From Streptomyces albus subsp. albus (lineage in GTDB: Bacteria; Actinomycetota; Actinomycetes; Streptomycetales; Streptomycetaceae): a DNA stretch of 64,000 nucleotides. This document shows positions 55,185-63,454 of the stretch, one piece after another. The position numbers and the translations under genes were made by a program. The DNA lies in assembly GCF_000725885.1 (NCBI RefSeq), contig NZ_JODR01000012.1, positions 1 to 64,000 of the forward strand, written 5' to 3'. The notes under the pieces were generated by a model. That model ran no database searches. It saw nothing but the letters and a program-made list of their open reading frames with translations, and had not been told where the DNA came from. Every line of letters starts with the position of its first letter. Within the stretch, counting starts at the first letter, position 1.

Positions 55185-56657
55185 GTGATCCGGGTACCGC
55201 GCCTGGTCGTCGCGGCGCCCTCCTCCGGGAGCGGCAAGACGACGGTGGCGACCGGGCTGATGGCGGCGTTCGCCGGGCGGGGCCTGGCCGTCTCCCCCCA
55301 CAAGGTGGGCCCCGACTACATCGACCCCGGTTATCACGCGCTGGCCACCGGGCGTCCGGGCCGCAACCTGGACGCCTATCTGTGCGGACCCGAGCGGATC
55401 GCACCGCTGTTCGGGCACGGCGCGGCGGGTGCCGACCTGGCCGTGGTCGAGGGGGTGATGGGGCTCTACGACGGTGCCGCGGGCCAGGGCGAACTGGCCT
55501 CCACCGCGCACGTGGCCAAACTGCTGCGGGCCCCGGTGGTGCTGGTGGTGGACGCCTCCTCGCAGTCCCGGTCGGTGGCGGCCCTCGTGCACGGCTTCGC
55601 CGCCTGGGACCCGGGCGTGCGGGTGGCGGGGGTGATCCTCAACAAGGTGGGCTCCGACCGGCACGAGGAGCTGCTGCGGGAGGCGCTGGAAGGCTCGGGG
55701 GTGCCGGTGCTGGGCGTCCTGCGGCGCACGAAGGTGGTGCGCGCGCCCTCCCGGCACCTGGGCCTGGTGCCGGTCGCCGAACGGCGTGCGGAGGCCGTCG
55801 AGTCGGTGGCCGCGCTCGCCGGACGGGTGCGTGAGGGCTGCGACCTGGACGCGCTGCTGGCTCTTGCGCGGTCGGCGCCGCCGCTGCCGGACGAGCCGTG
55901 GGACGCCGTCCGCGAGCTGGCGGCCGAGCCGGTGGGGCGCAGGCCCCGGGTGGCGGTGGCGGGCGGCGCGGCGTTCACCTTCTCCTACGCCGAGCACACC
56001 GAGCTGCTGCGGGCGGCGGGGGCCGAGGTGGTGCCGTTCGACCCGCTGCGGGACGAGGCGCTGCCGCACGGCACGGCGGGTCTCGTCGTGGGCGGCGGCT
56101 TCCCCGAGGTGTACGCCCCGGAACTGTCCGAAAATCGACCCCTGCGGCAGCAGATCGCGGCGTTCGGCGGGCCGGTCGCCGCCGAGTGCGCCGGACTGCT
56201 GTACCTCGCACGCGAACTCGACGGCGCCCCCATGTGCGGGGTGCTCGACGCCCGCGCACGGATGGCGGAGCGGCTGACCCTCGGATACCGGGAGGCCGTG
56301 GCCGTCACCGACAACGTGCTCGCCCCGGCCGGCACCCGGGTGCGCGGCCACGAGTTCCACCGCACCGAACTGGTGCCCGGCGCCGGCCCGGAACCCGCCT
56401 GGGGACTGGTGGCGCCCGAGCGGCGCGCCGAGGGCTTCGCGCAGCACCAGGTGCACGCCTCCTACCTGCACGTCCACTGGGCGGCTGCCCCGGCGATGGC
56501 CGCCCGCTTCGTGGCCGGGTGCGCCCGGCGGTGGGAGGCGGGCGGTACCGGGGAAGCCGCCGGGACGGGGGAGGCGGGCGGCACCGGGAAGGCCGCCGAC
56601 GTCGCGAAGGCGGGCGGCACCGGGGAGGGCGTCGGCAGTACGAGGAGCACGGCGTGA
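55185..56657 (+). CDS. cobB: cobyrinic acid a,c-diamide synthase
   Basis: This 490-residue enzyme (CobB/CbiA type) amidates side chains a and c of cobyrinic or hydrogenobyrinic acid. The P-loop is APSSGSGKTT at 11-20, HKVGPDYIDPGYH is diagnostic, and the glutaminase nucleophile lies in AAECAGLLYLAREL. The partner His is in HQVHASYLHVHWAA. An unusual tail after about residue 455 consists of six-residue repeats (GGTGEA, AGTGEA, GGTGKA and so on), encoded by tandem 18-bp DNA repeats. The GTG at 55185 starts 28 bases after cobO. Confidence 0.93.
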   Translation: MIRVPRLVVAAPSSGSGKTTVATGLMAAFAGRGLAVSPHKVGPDYIDPGYHALATGRPGRNLDAYLCGPERIAPLFGHGAAGADLAVVEGVMGLYDGAAGQGELASTAHVAKLLRAPVVLVVDASSQSRSVAALVHGFAAWDPGVRVAGVILNKVGSDRHEELLREALEGSGVPVLGVLRRTKVVRAPSRHLGLVPVAERRAEAVESVAALAGRVREGCDLDALLALARSAPPLPDEPWDAVRELAAEPVGRRPRVAVAGGAAFTFSYAEHTELLRAAGAEVVPFDPLRDEALPHGTAGLVVGGGFPEVYAPELSENRPLRQQIAAFGGPVAAECAGLLYLARELDGAPMCGVLDARARMAERLTLGYREAVAVTDNVLAPAGTRVRGHEFHRTELVPGAGPEPAWGLVAPERRAEGFAQHQVHASYLHVHWAAAPAMAARFVAGCARRWEAGGTGEAAGTGEAGGTGKAADVAKAGGTGEGVGSTRSTA

Positions 56658-57136
56658 GGCCGGACGGCACCCACCCCGGCCCCCGACCCGGCCCCCGTCT
56701 CGTCACCGTCGGCATCGGCAGCTGCGCCGGGGTGACGGCCGAGGAGGTGCACGGCCTGGTCACCGCCGTGCTGGCGACCGCCGGCCTCGCCCCCGGGGAC
56801 GTCACGGCACTGGCGACCGTCCTGGCCCGTGCCGCGGAGCCCGGCCTGCTGGCCGTCTCGCGGCGCCTGGCGCTGCCGCTGCTGGCCTACGACGCGCGGG
56901 CGCTGGCCCGCGTCCGGGTACCGCACCCCTCGGGCTTCGCCCGGACCGCGGTGGGCACCCCCTCCGTCGCCGAGGCGGCTGCCCTGCTGGCGGGCGGCGG
57001 CGGCCCCGGCTCACTCGTCCAGGGCGGCGCCCCCGCGCTGCTGGTGCCCAAGACCACCTCGCGGCCCGGCGACGGCGTGCCCGCACGGGCCACCGCGGCC
57101 GTGGCCGCCCTCACCGTCCCCGGGAGCGACACATGA
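56654..57136 (+). CDS. CbiG C-terminal/CobE-like cobalamin biosynthesis protein
   Basis: This 160-residue protein matches the C-terminal domain of CbiG (CobE type): LVTVGIGSCAGVTAEEVHGLVTAVLATAGL, then VLARAAEPGLLAVSRRLALPLLAYDARAL, VGTPSVAEAAALLAGGGG and LLVPKTTS. CbiG opens the lactone of cobalt-precorrin-5A, but the stand-alone C-terminal domain has a less certain role. The GTG at 56654 overlaps the cobB stop by four bases and the next gene overlaps it by four bases (ATGA), so expression is tightly coupled. Confidence 0.82.
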   Translation: MRPDGTHPGPRPGPRLVTVGIGSCAGVTAEEVHGLVTAVLATAGLAPGDVTALATVLARAAEPGLLAVSRRLALPLLAYDARALARVRVPHPSGFARTAVGTPSVAEAAALLAGGGGPGSLVQGGAPALLVPKTTSRPGDGVPARATAAVAALTVPGSDT

Positions 57137-58212
57137 CCACCTTCGCCGACACCGGGCTGCGCCACCACGGCGACGCGGAGGTGCGCGGCGCCGGCGCCGG
57201 GCTGACCGACCTGGCCGTCAACGTGCGCACCGGCACGCCCCCGGCCTGGCTGCGGCAGCGGCTGGCCGCCTCGCTGGAGACGCTGGCCGCCTACCCGGAC
57301 GGCGCACCGGCCCGTCACGCGGTCGCCGTCCGGCACGGGCTGGCCGACGACCAGGTGCTGCTGACGGCCGGCGCGGCGGAGGCGTTCGTCCTGCTGGCCC
57401 GCGCGCTGCCGGCCCGCTGCCCGGTGGTGGTGCACCCGCAGTTCACCGAGCCGGAGGCCGCGCTGCGCGACGCCGGGCACCGGGTGCGGCGGGTGCTGCT
57501 GCGCCCCCAGGACGCCTTCCGGCTCGACCCGGCGGCGGTGCCGGACGCGGCGGACCTGGTGGTGGTCGGCAACCCCACCAACCCGACCTCCGTGCTGCAC
57601 CCGGCCGCCGGTCTGGCGCGGCTGGCCCGCGAGGGGCGCACGCTCGTCGTCGACGAGGCCTTCGTGGACGCGGTGCCGGGCGAACGCGAGTCCCTCGTAC
57701 CGCTGCTGGGCACCCTGCCGGGGCGCACCGTGGTGCTGCGCAGCCTCACCAAGACGTGGGGGCTCGCCGGGCTGCGTGTCGGCTATGTGCTCAGCGACCC
57801 GGAGACCGTCCGCACGCTGGCCCGCCACCAGCCGCTGTGGCCCGTCTCGGCGCCCGCGCTGACGGCCGCCGAGGCGTGCAGCACCCCCGGTGCGCTGGCC
57901 GAGGCCGAGGAGGCCGCCCGGCGTTTCGCCCGGGACCGCGACCATCTGCGCGCCCGTCTGGCCGGGCTGCGCGAGGCGGGGATCGGCGAGGCCACGCCCT
58001 GCCCGCAGGGGCCGTTCCTGCTGGTGCGGCACCCGCGGGGCGCGGCGGTACGGGAGCGGCTGCGCGAACTGGGGTTCGCGGTACGGCGCGGGGACACCTT
58101 TCCCGGCCTGGGCACGGAGTGGTTCCGCATGGCGGTGCGGGACCCGGCGACGAGCGACCGCTTCGCGGCGGCACTCGAAAGCGCGCTCGCCTCGCTGCCC
58201 GACGCCTCCTGA
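57133..58212 (+). CDS. cobC: threonine-phosphate decarboxylase-like aminotransferase CobC
   Basis: This 359-residue fold-type I PLP enzyme has the aminotransferase pattern AGAAEAFVLLARAL, VVVGNPTNPTSV, VVDEAFVDAV and the Schiff-base lysine in SLTKTWGLAGLRVGY. It belongs to the Rv2231c/CobC branch, likely to supply (R)-1-aminopropan-2-ol phosphate from threonine phosphate, the substrate of CbiB. It is the last gene of the riboswitch operon. After it, 108 bases separate the next gene, which has its own ribosome binding site. Confidence 0.88.
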   Translation: MTTFADTGLRHHGDAEVRGAGAGLTDLAVNVRTGTPPAWLRQRLAASLETLAAYPDGAPARHAVAVRHGLADDQVLLTAGAAEAFVLLARALPARCPVVVHPQFTEPEAALRDAGHRVRRVLLRPQDAFRLDPAAVPDAADLVVVGNPTNPTSVLHPAAGLARLAREGRTLVVDEAFVDAVPGERESLVPLLGTLPGRTVVLRSLTKTWGLAGLRVGYVLSDPETVRTLARHQPLWPVSAPALTAAEACSTPGALAEAEEAARRFARDRDHLRARLAGLREAGIGEATPCPQGPFLLVRHPRGAAVRERLRELGFAVRRGDTFPGLGTEWFRMAVRDPATSDRFAAALESALASLPDAS

Positions 58213-58320
58213 CTCCCTCGCGGCCGGCTGACGCCCGCTGTCGGCCCGCTCCCGGACAGTTGCGGTCACCTGATCGAATGGGACCGGCCACCCCCGCACC
58301 GACCTTCGGAGGAGCAGAAC

Positions 58321-59634
58321 ATGCCCGCCACCCTGCGGCACCCCGGCACCGTGCTGAGAGACCACGTCTTCGCCGTCCCCCTCGACCACGACCGGCCGGA
58401 CGGCGAACAGATCGAGGTGTACGCGCGCGAGGTGGTGGCCGCCGGGCACGAGGACGACCGGCTTCCGTGGCTGCTGTTCCTCCAGGGCGGCCCCGGCTCC
58501 GGCGGGCCCCGGCCGGTGGGCCGCTCCGACTGGCTGGAGGTGGCGCTGCGCCACTACCGGGTTCTCCTGCTCGACCAGCGCGGCACCGGCCGCTCCACCC
58601 CGGCGAACCGGCAGACGCTCGCGGCGCGCGGCACACCCGAGCAGCAGGCCGCCTATCTGGCGCACTTCCGCGCCGACGCCATCGTCCGCGACGCCGAACT
58701 GGTGCGCGAGCGGCTGCTGGGCGAGGACGGCTGCTGGTCCACCCTCGGCCAGAGCTTCGGCGGGTTCTGCACCCTGGCCTACCTCTCCCTCGCCCCCGGA
58801 CACCTGCGGGAGGCGTTCGTGACGGGCGGGCTGCCGGGGCTGCGGGTGAGCGCGGACGAGGTCTACCGCGCCGCCTATCCGCGGGTGGCGGCCAAGAACG
58901 CGGCGCACTACGAGCGCTACGCGCAGGATGTCGGGACGGTGCGCCGGATCGCCGAGCACCTGGCCGAGCACGACGTACGGCTCCCGGACGGCAGCCGGCT
59001 GACGGTGGAGCGCTTCCAGTTCCTCGGGATGCTGCTGGGCCAGGGCTCCGGCTCGCACACCCTCCACTATCTGCTGGAGGACCCGTTCGTGCGCACCCCG
59101 CAGGGCCCCCGGCTCTCCGACACCTTCCTCGAAGGCGTACGGGCCCAGGTGTCGCTGGCGGCCAACCCGCTGTTTGCCGCGCTGCACGAGCCGATCTACG
59201 CCCAGCGTTCGGTCAGCGGCGAGGGCACCCGCTGGGCGGCGCAGCGCGTGCGCGGGGAGTTCCCCGCCTTCGACGCCGCGCGGGCGCTGGAGGGGGACGG
59301 GCCGGTGCTGTTCACCGGCGAGATGATCTACCCGTGGATGTTCGACCTCGACCCGGCGCTGGTGCCGCTGCGCGAGGCCGCACATCTGCTGGCCGAGCGG
59401 GGCGACTGGCCCGACCTGTACGACACGGAGCGGCTGGCGGCCAACGAGGTGCCGGTGTACGCGGCCGTCTACCACGACGACATGTACGTCGACCGCGACC
59501 ACTCGCTGGCCACCGCACGCGCCGTGCCCGGCGTCCGCACCTGGATCACCAACGAGTGGGAGCACGACGCGCTCCGCGTCAGCCGCGGCGCCGTCCTCGA
59601 ACGGCTGATCGGAGTGGCGCGGGGCGAGGTGTGA
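58321..59634 (+). CDS. pip: proline iminopeptidase-like alpha/beta hydrolase
   Basis: This 437-residue enzyme matches the prolyl aminopeptidase family (S33). It has FLQGGPGSGGPRP (oxyanion region, about 54-66), the YRVLLLDQRGTGRSTP block, the nucleophile in LGQSFGGFCTLAY and a C-terminal His in WEHDALR. No signal peptide is present, so it is cytoplasmic and would remove N-terminal proline from peptides. The GGAGGAG seven bases before the ATG at 58321 is strong. It may be separate from the cobalamin operon. Confidence 0.9.
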   Translation: MPATLRHPGTVLRDHVFAVPLDHDRPDGEQIEVYAREVVAAGHEDDRLPWLLFLQGGPGSGGPRPVGRSDWLEVALRHYRVLLLDQRGTGRSTPANRQTLAARGTPEQQAAYLAHFRADAIVRDAELVRERLLGEDGCWSTLGQSFGGFCTLAYLSLAPGHLREAFVTGGLPGLRVSADEVYRAAYPRVAAKNAAHYERYAQDVGTVRRIAEHLAEHDVRLPDGSRLTVERFQFLGMLLGQGSGSHTLHYLLEDPFVRTPQGPRLSDTFLEGVRAQVSLAANPLFAALHEPIYAQRSVSGEGTRWAAQRVRGEFPAFDAARALEGDGPVLFTGEMIYPWMFDLDPALVPLREAAHLLAERGDWPDLYDTERLAANEVPVYAAVYHDDMYVDRDHSLATARAVPGVRTWITNEWEHDALRVSRGAVLERLIGVARGEV

Positions 59635-59952
59635 GCGGCGGCGCCGGCGCGGCCTGAGCACACGCCGGCGCCCCCGACGCCGCTGGCGAACCGGACACGG
59701 GGCCCCGGCGTGCGAGTCAGCACACCGCCAGAGCGCTGCCGGAAACCTGCCGGAACACGGCGGGAACACTGCCGGGGCCGGGCCGCAAGCCGGGCCCGGG
59801 CCCGGCCAGCCGGACGGCGGACGGTGCGTACGGCAGCCGGGCGAGTCGCGGTGATGCCGCACCACCGGGTGCGGAATTCCCCCTGGTACCGGTGTGGACG
59901 GGCTCCCGCGATGGGCACCCGGTCCTCCCCACGACCCGAGGGAGTGCAGACC
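59635..59952. other. non-coding spacer with short repeats
   Basis: This 318-base stretch separates the iminopeptidase from the MOSC fusion gene. Around 59736-59775 a CTGCCGGAAAC-like unit recurs about four times (CTGCCGGAAAC, CTGCCGGAACAC, GGCGGGAACAC, TGCCGGGG). A GC-rich inverted segment follows near 59774-59807. I see no gene or known RNA; it probably holds a terminator for the iminopeptidase and the promoter of the next gene. Confidence 0.45.
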
Positions 59953-61719
59953 GTGCCGCAACTCGCCCGCATCGCCCGCATCGTCAGGCACCCCGTCAAA
60001 GGACTGCCGGGCCACGACCTCGACCGGGCCCGGCTGTCCCCGGGCCGGGGCGTCCCCGGCGACCGCGTGTTCGCCTTCGCCCGGCGCCCCGTCCCGGCAG
60101 GCGGCGGCTGGGCGTCCACCAGACACTTCCACACCCTCTGCGCCGCGCCCGATCCCGCGGACGGCCGGGTCCGGATCGACGAGGACGCCCGGGAGGCCAC
60201 CCTGACGCACCCCGTCTGGTCCGGCCTCACCGTCCCGCTGGACCCGCCCTCCCCCGGCAAGGTGGCCGACACCGACTGGTTCGGCGGGGCGGAGCTGCAC
60301 CGCGCCCGGGAGGGCTACTGCGACGACCGGGGCACCGTCTCCCTGGTCAACCTCGCCTCCGTCGAAGCCCTCGCCGAGACGGTCGGCCGCCCCGTCGACC
60401 CGCTCAGGTTCCGCGCCAACCTGCTGCTGGCCGGCCTGCCCGCCTGGGCCGAGCTGGACCTTCCCGGGGCCCGCCTGACCGTCGGCGACGCCGAACTGGA
60501 AGTGCTCCACCCGATCAACCGGTGCGCCGCCACGAGCGTGGTGCCCGGCCGCGCGCACCGGGACCTCAACGTCCCGGCGGAGCTGGCCACCCGGTTCGGG
60601 CACCTGTACTGCGGGCTGCGGGCCCGGGTGGTGCGGGCCGGCACGGTACGCGGCGGCGACCCGGTGGAACTGACGGGACGGGGACGGCCGACACCGCTGC
60701 ACGGCGGCCCCGGACCCCGCTCCTGGCCGCGCCGCGCCCGGGTGGACGAACGCGTCCGGCACGGCGACGGTGCGGTCAGCCTGTGGCTGACGGACCCGCT
60801 GGCCGGCGAGCGCGACGCCCCGCGCCCCGGCCAGCACGTTGTGGTCACCGCCCACACACCCGACGGTCCGCTGTGGCGGGCCTACACCGTCTCGGCACAC
60901 GACGCGGACAGGCTGCGCATCACCGTCAAGCGGGAGCCCTCCGGGCGCATGTCGTCCTATCTGCACAGCCACGCCCGCCCGGGCACCCTGCTGACCCTCT
61001 CCGGGCCGCACGGCGGCACCGTCCTGGACGACGAGCCCGGCCGGCCGCTGCTGCTGGCCTCGGCCGGCATCGGCATCACCCAGACCGTCGCCCTGCTGCG
61101 CGGCTGCGCGGCCGAACAGCCCGCCCGCCGCGTCGAGGTGGTCCACACCGCGCGCCGCCCCGACGACCTGGCGCTGTGGCCGGAGGTGCTGGCACTCGCC
61201 GAACGGCTGCCGCACGCCCGCACCCGGCTCCACCTGACCAGGACCGGCGACCGGGAAGCCGCCGAGTGGCACGCGGAGCGGGGTCGCCCGGTGCTCGACG
61301 ACGCGGACCCGGCGGCCACCGCCTTCCTGTGCGGGCCCCCGTCCTTCCTGGAGACCGCCCGCCGCGCGCTCACCACCGCCGGAATCCCCGCAGAACGCGT
61401 CCACCAGGAGGTGTTCGTCTCCCCCGGATCGTCCGGCATCACCCCGCAGGAGCCCCCGGAGGGCCCCTTCAAGGTCTCCTTCTCCACCTCGGGCCGGGTC
61501 GCACGCTGGCAGCCCGCGGACGGCAGCCTCTCGGAGCTGGCCGAGGCCCAGGGCCTCACCGTCCCGTCCGGCTGCCGTGCCGGGGCCTGCCGGAGCTGCG
61601 CCAGGCCGCTGCGCGGCGGCCGGGTCGTCTACCCCACGCCGCCCGCGCTGCCGCCCGACCCCGGTACGGCGCTGCTGTGCGTGGCCGTACCGGCGGAGGA
61701 CACCGACATCGACCTGTGA
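59953..61719 (+). CDS. MOSC domain - ferredoxin reductase - 2Fe-2S ferredoxin fusion
   Basis: This 588-residue protein joins a MOSC domain (about 1-240, with HPVKGLPGHDLDRARL and the key cysteine in NRCAATSVVP) to an FAD/NAD-binding oxidoreductase (about 255-480: AYTVSAHDADRLRITVKREPSGRMSSYL, LLASAGIGITQTVALLRG, FLCGPPSFLETARRAL) and a plant-type 2Fe-2S ferredoxin (about 500-588, with CRAGACRSCARP and a later Cys). Layouts of this kind suggest a molybdenum-cofactor-dependent reductase, as in YcbX. The GTG at 59953 follows GAGGGAG at good distance. MoaA is encoded 36 kb away. Confidence 0.88.
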   Translation: MPQLARIARIVRHPVKGLPGHDLDRARLSPGRGVPGDRVFAFARRPVPAGGGWASTRHFHTLCAAPDPADGRVRIDEDAREATLTHPVWSGLTVPLDPPSPGKVADTDWFGGAELHRAREGYCDDRGTVSLVNLASVEALAETVGRPVDPLRFRANLLLAGLPAWAELDLPGARLTVGDAELEVLHPINRCAATSVVPGRAHRDLNVPAELATRFGHLYCGLRARVVRAGTVRGGDPVELTGRGRPTPLHGGPGPRSWPRRARVDERVRHGDGAVSLWLTDPLAGERDAPRPGQHVVVTAHTPDGPLWRAYTVSAHDADRLRITVKREPSGRMSSYLHSHARPGTLLTLSGPHGGTVLDDEPGRPLLLASAGIGITQTVALLRGCAAEQPARRVEVVHTARRPDDLALWPEVLALAERLPHARTRLHLTRTGDREAAEWHAERGRPVLDDADPAATAFLCGPPSFLETARRALTTAGIPAERVHQEVFVSPGSSGITPQEPPEGPFKVSFSTSGRVARWQPADGSLSELAEAQGLTVPSGCRAGACRSCARPLRGGRVVYPTPPALPPDPGTALLCVAVPAEDTDIDL

Positions 61720-61776
61720 CCGCCCCCGGCAGCCCGAGCCCCGCCCCGGCGCGGGCCGACTGGCCGCGACGCGGGC

Positions 61777-62889
61777 TCAGGCCGCGTCGGACGGGAGGAG
61801 ATCGTCGAGGAGCGCGGCGCAGTCCCGGGCGGCCTGTGCCGAACGGGACAGCATCACTTCCTCGTAGGCGCGCACGGCGTCCTCCACGGTGGACCCGGCG
61901 ACGAGGGCCTCGGCAAGTTCGGCACCGTCGAGCATGGCGAGATTCGCGCCGAGCCCCACCGGGGGCATCAGATGCGCGGCGTCACCCAGCAGCGTGATGC
62001 CGGACCGGTGCTCCCACACGTGCGGGACGGGCAGCACGAACACGGGCCGGCTCACGAACCCGCCGTCGTTGCCCCGTACGAGGCCGAGCAGGCTCTCGTG
62101 CCACCCCTCGAACACCCCAAGCAGGTGCGCGCGGACAGCAGCCGTGTCCCCGACGTCCACGCCGGCGGCCACGTGCCAGTCGTGCGGGGCCCGGAAGGCG
62201 GCGTAGACGCGGACGTGCCCCTTGCTGTTGCGCTGGGCCAGCAGCGCCTTGCCGCCGCTGCCCGCCAGCATGGTGCCCTCGCCGACGAGTTCGGCGACCT
62301 CGGGGTGACGGGCCTCGCAGTCCTCGAAGCCGGCCTCGACGAAGGTGACCCCGGCGTAGTCGGGCGTGGCGTCCGACAGGGCCGGGCGGACCCGCGACCA
62401 GGCACCGTCGGCGCCGACCACCAGATCGGCCTCCTCGCAGCTCCCGTCGTCCAGCAGGAGCCGCCACGTGCCGTCCGGCAGCGGGGTGACGCCCGCCACG
62501 GCGCTGCCCCACCGGACGGTGCCCTCGGCGAGGGAGTCCAGGAGCAGGCCGCGCAACTGGCCGCGGTCGATCTCCGGGCTGTCGTCGTCGTGCGCCGGGG
62601 GCCCCGCGACGGGCAGCACCGCCGCCGTCACCGGGTCGAGCAGCCGCCATCCCTGGCTCTCGGGACGCGAGACGGCGCGGAACCGGTCGAGCAGACCCGT
62701 TGCGCGCAGCGCCGCCTGCCCGGTGCCCGCGTGGATGTCGAGACTGCCGCCCTGGGGCCGGGCACCGGCGGACACGTCCCGTTCGAAGACGGTGACGGGC
62801 CGGCCGTGGCGTTGCAGGACACGGGCACAGACGAGACCCCCGAGACCGGCTCCGACGACGGCGACACGGGGGTGGGAAGGGGAGGCCAT
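61777..62889 (-). CDS. FAD-dependent monooxygenase (TetX/UbiH type)
   Basis: This 370-residue flavoprotein has the Rossmann motif VAVVGAGLGGLVCARVL (about 9-25), VVGADGAWSRVRPAL (DG motif) and the second FAD motif LLGDAAHLMPPVGLGANLAMLDGAELAEAL. It belongs to the class A monooxygenases with TetX and aromatic hydroxylases. A substrate cannot be assigned. It converges on the MOSC fusion gene. GGAGGcc precedes the ATG at 62889 with short spacing; the upstream 110 bases hold the promoter region. Confidence 0.87.
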   Translation of the reverse strand: MASPSHPRVAVVGAGLGGLVCARVLQRHGRPVTVFERDVSAGARPQGGSLDIHAGTGQAALRATGLLDRFRAVSRPESQGWRLLDPVTAAVLPVAGPPAHDDDSPEIDRGQLRGLLLDSLAEGTVRWGSAVAGVTPLPDGTWRLLLDDGSCEEADLVVGADGAWSRVRPALSDATPDYAGVTFVEAGFEDCEARHPEVAELVGEGTMLAGSGGKALLAQRNSKGHVRVYAAFRAPHDWHVAAGVDVGDTAAVRAHLLGVFEGWHESLLGLVRGNDGGFVSRPVFVLPVPHVWEHRSGITLLGDAAHLMPPVGLGANLAMLDGAELAEALVAGSTVEDAVRAYEEVMLSRSAQAARDCAALLDDLLPSDAA

Positions 62890-62999
62890 GGGACTGTCCT
62901 CTCTACAGACGGATGATTCGCCGGAAGATGCGGGAAGACGCACGGATCTTCCGGGCACATGCGCAAAGAAAGCACATCCGTCCGAACAGGCACCAACGA

Positions 63000-63413
63000 T
63001 TAACGCGAATCCCTGTGCGATCGCTCCGCGCGCCACCGCCGCACGGCACGCTCCACGTCGAACGGGACCAGCCGGTGCGGCGGCCCCTCCGGCGGCGTGC
63101 GCACGGCCTCCTCGATCCGGACGTTGATGTCCGTCAGGATCGCCCGGACCTCCGCCTCGGAACGCGCCCGGGCAGCTCGCTCCTCCGCCTCCTGCGCGTC
63201 CTTGCGCAGCACCAGCGACGGCGGCAGGTACGACAAGTTCTCGTCGCGCATCTTGCGCTCCACCCACCACTGCTCGGTGTACGGAGCGTCCAGATCCGGC
63301 AGCGGCTTGCCCGCACCGGGCAGGTTCGCGAACTCGCCGCGCTCCTCGGCCTCCCGGATCTGCCGGTCGGCCCACGTCTCGAAGCCGACGCCCGGGGGCT
63401 TGCGTTCCGTCAT
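63000..63413 (-). CDS. DUF1992 (DnaJC28-like) protein
   Basis: This 137-residue protein has the DUF1992 pattern: WADRQIREAEERGEFANLPGAGKPLPDLD and WWVERKMRDENLSYLPPSLVLRKD, with a charged helical remainder ending in basic residues. The family is common in bacteria and is found fused to DnaJ in some proteins (DnaJC28), though no J-domain is present here. The function is unknown. The ATG at 63413 follows GGAACGGGG. Confidence 0.82.
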   Translation of the reverse strand: MTERKPPGVGFETWADRQIREAEERGEFANLPGAGKPLPDLDAPYTEQWWVERKMRDENLSYLPPSLVLRKDAQEAEERAARARSEAEVRAILTDINVRIEEAVRTPPEGPPHRLVPFDVERAVRRWRAERSHRDSR

Positions 63414-63454
63414 CCCCGTTCCCTTCACCTCGGGTCCGCGCACGGCGGCGCGGG

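Noticed and set aside
56887..61404. A 1505-residue open frame on the minus strand
   Set aside because: It runs antisense through cobC, the iminopeptidase and the MOSC fusion, all with clear family motifs. Long antisense frames are expected in DNA with G or C at nearly every third codon position.
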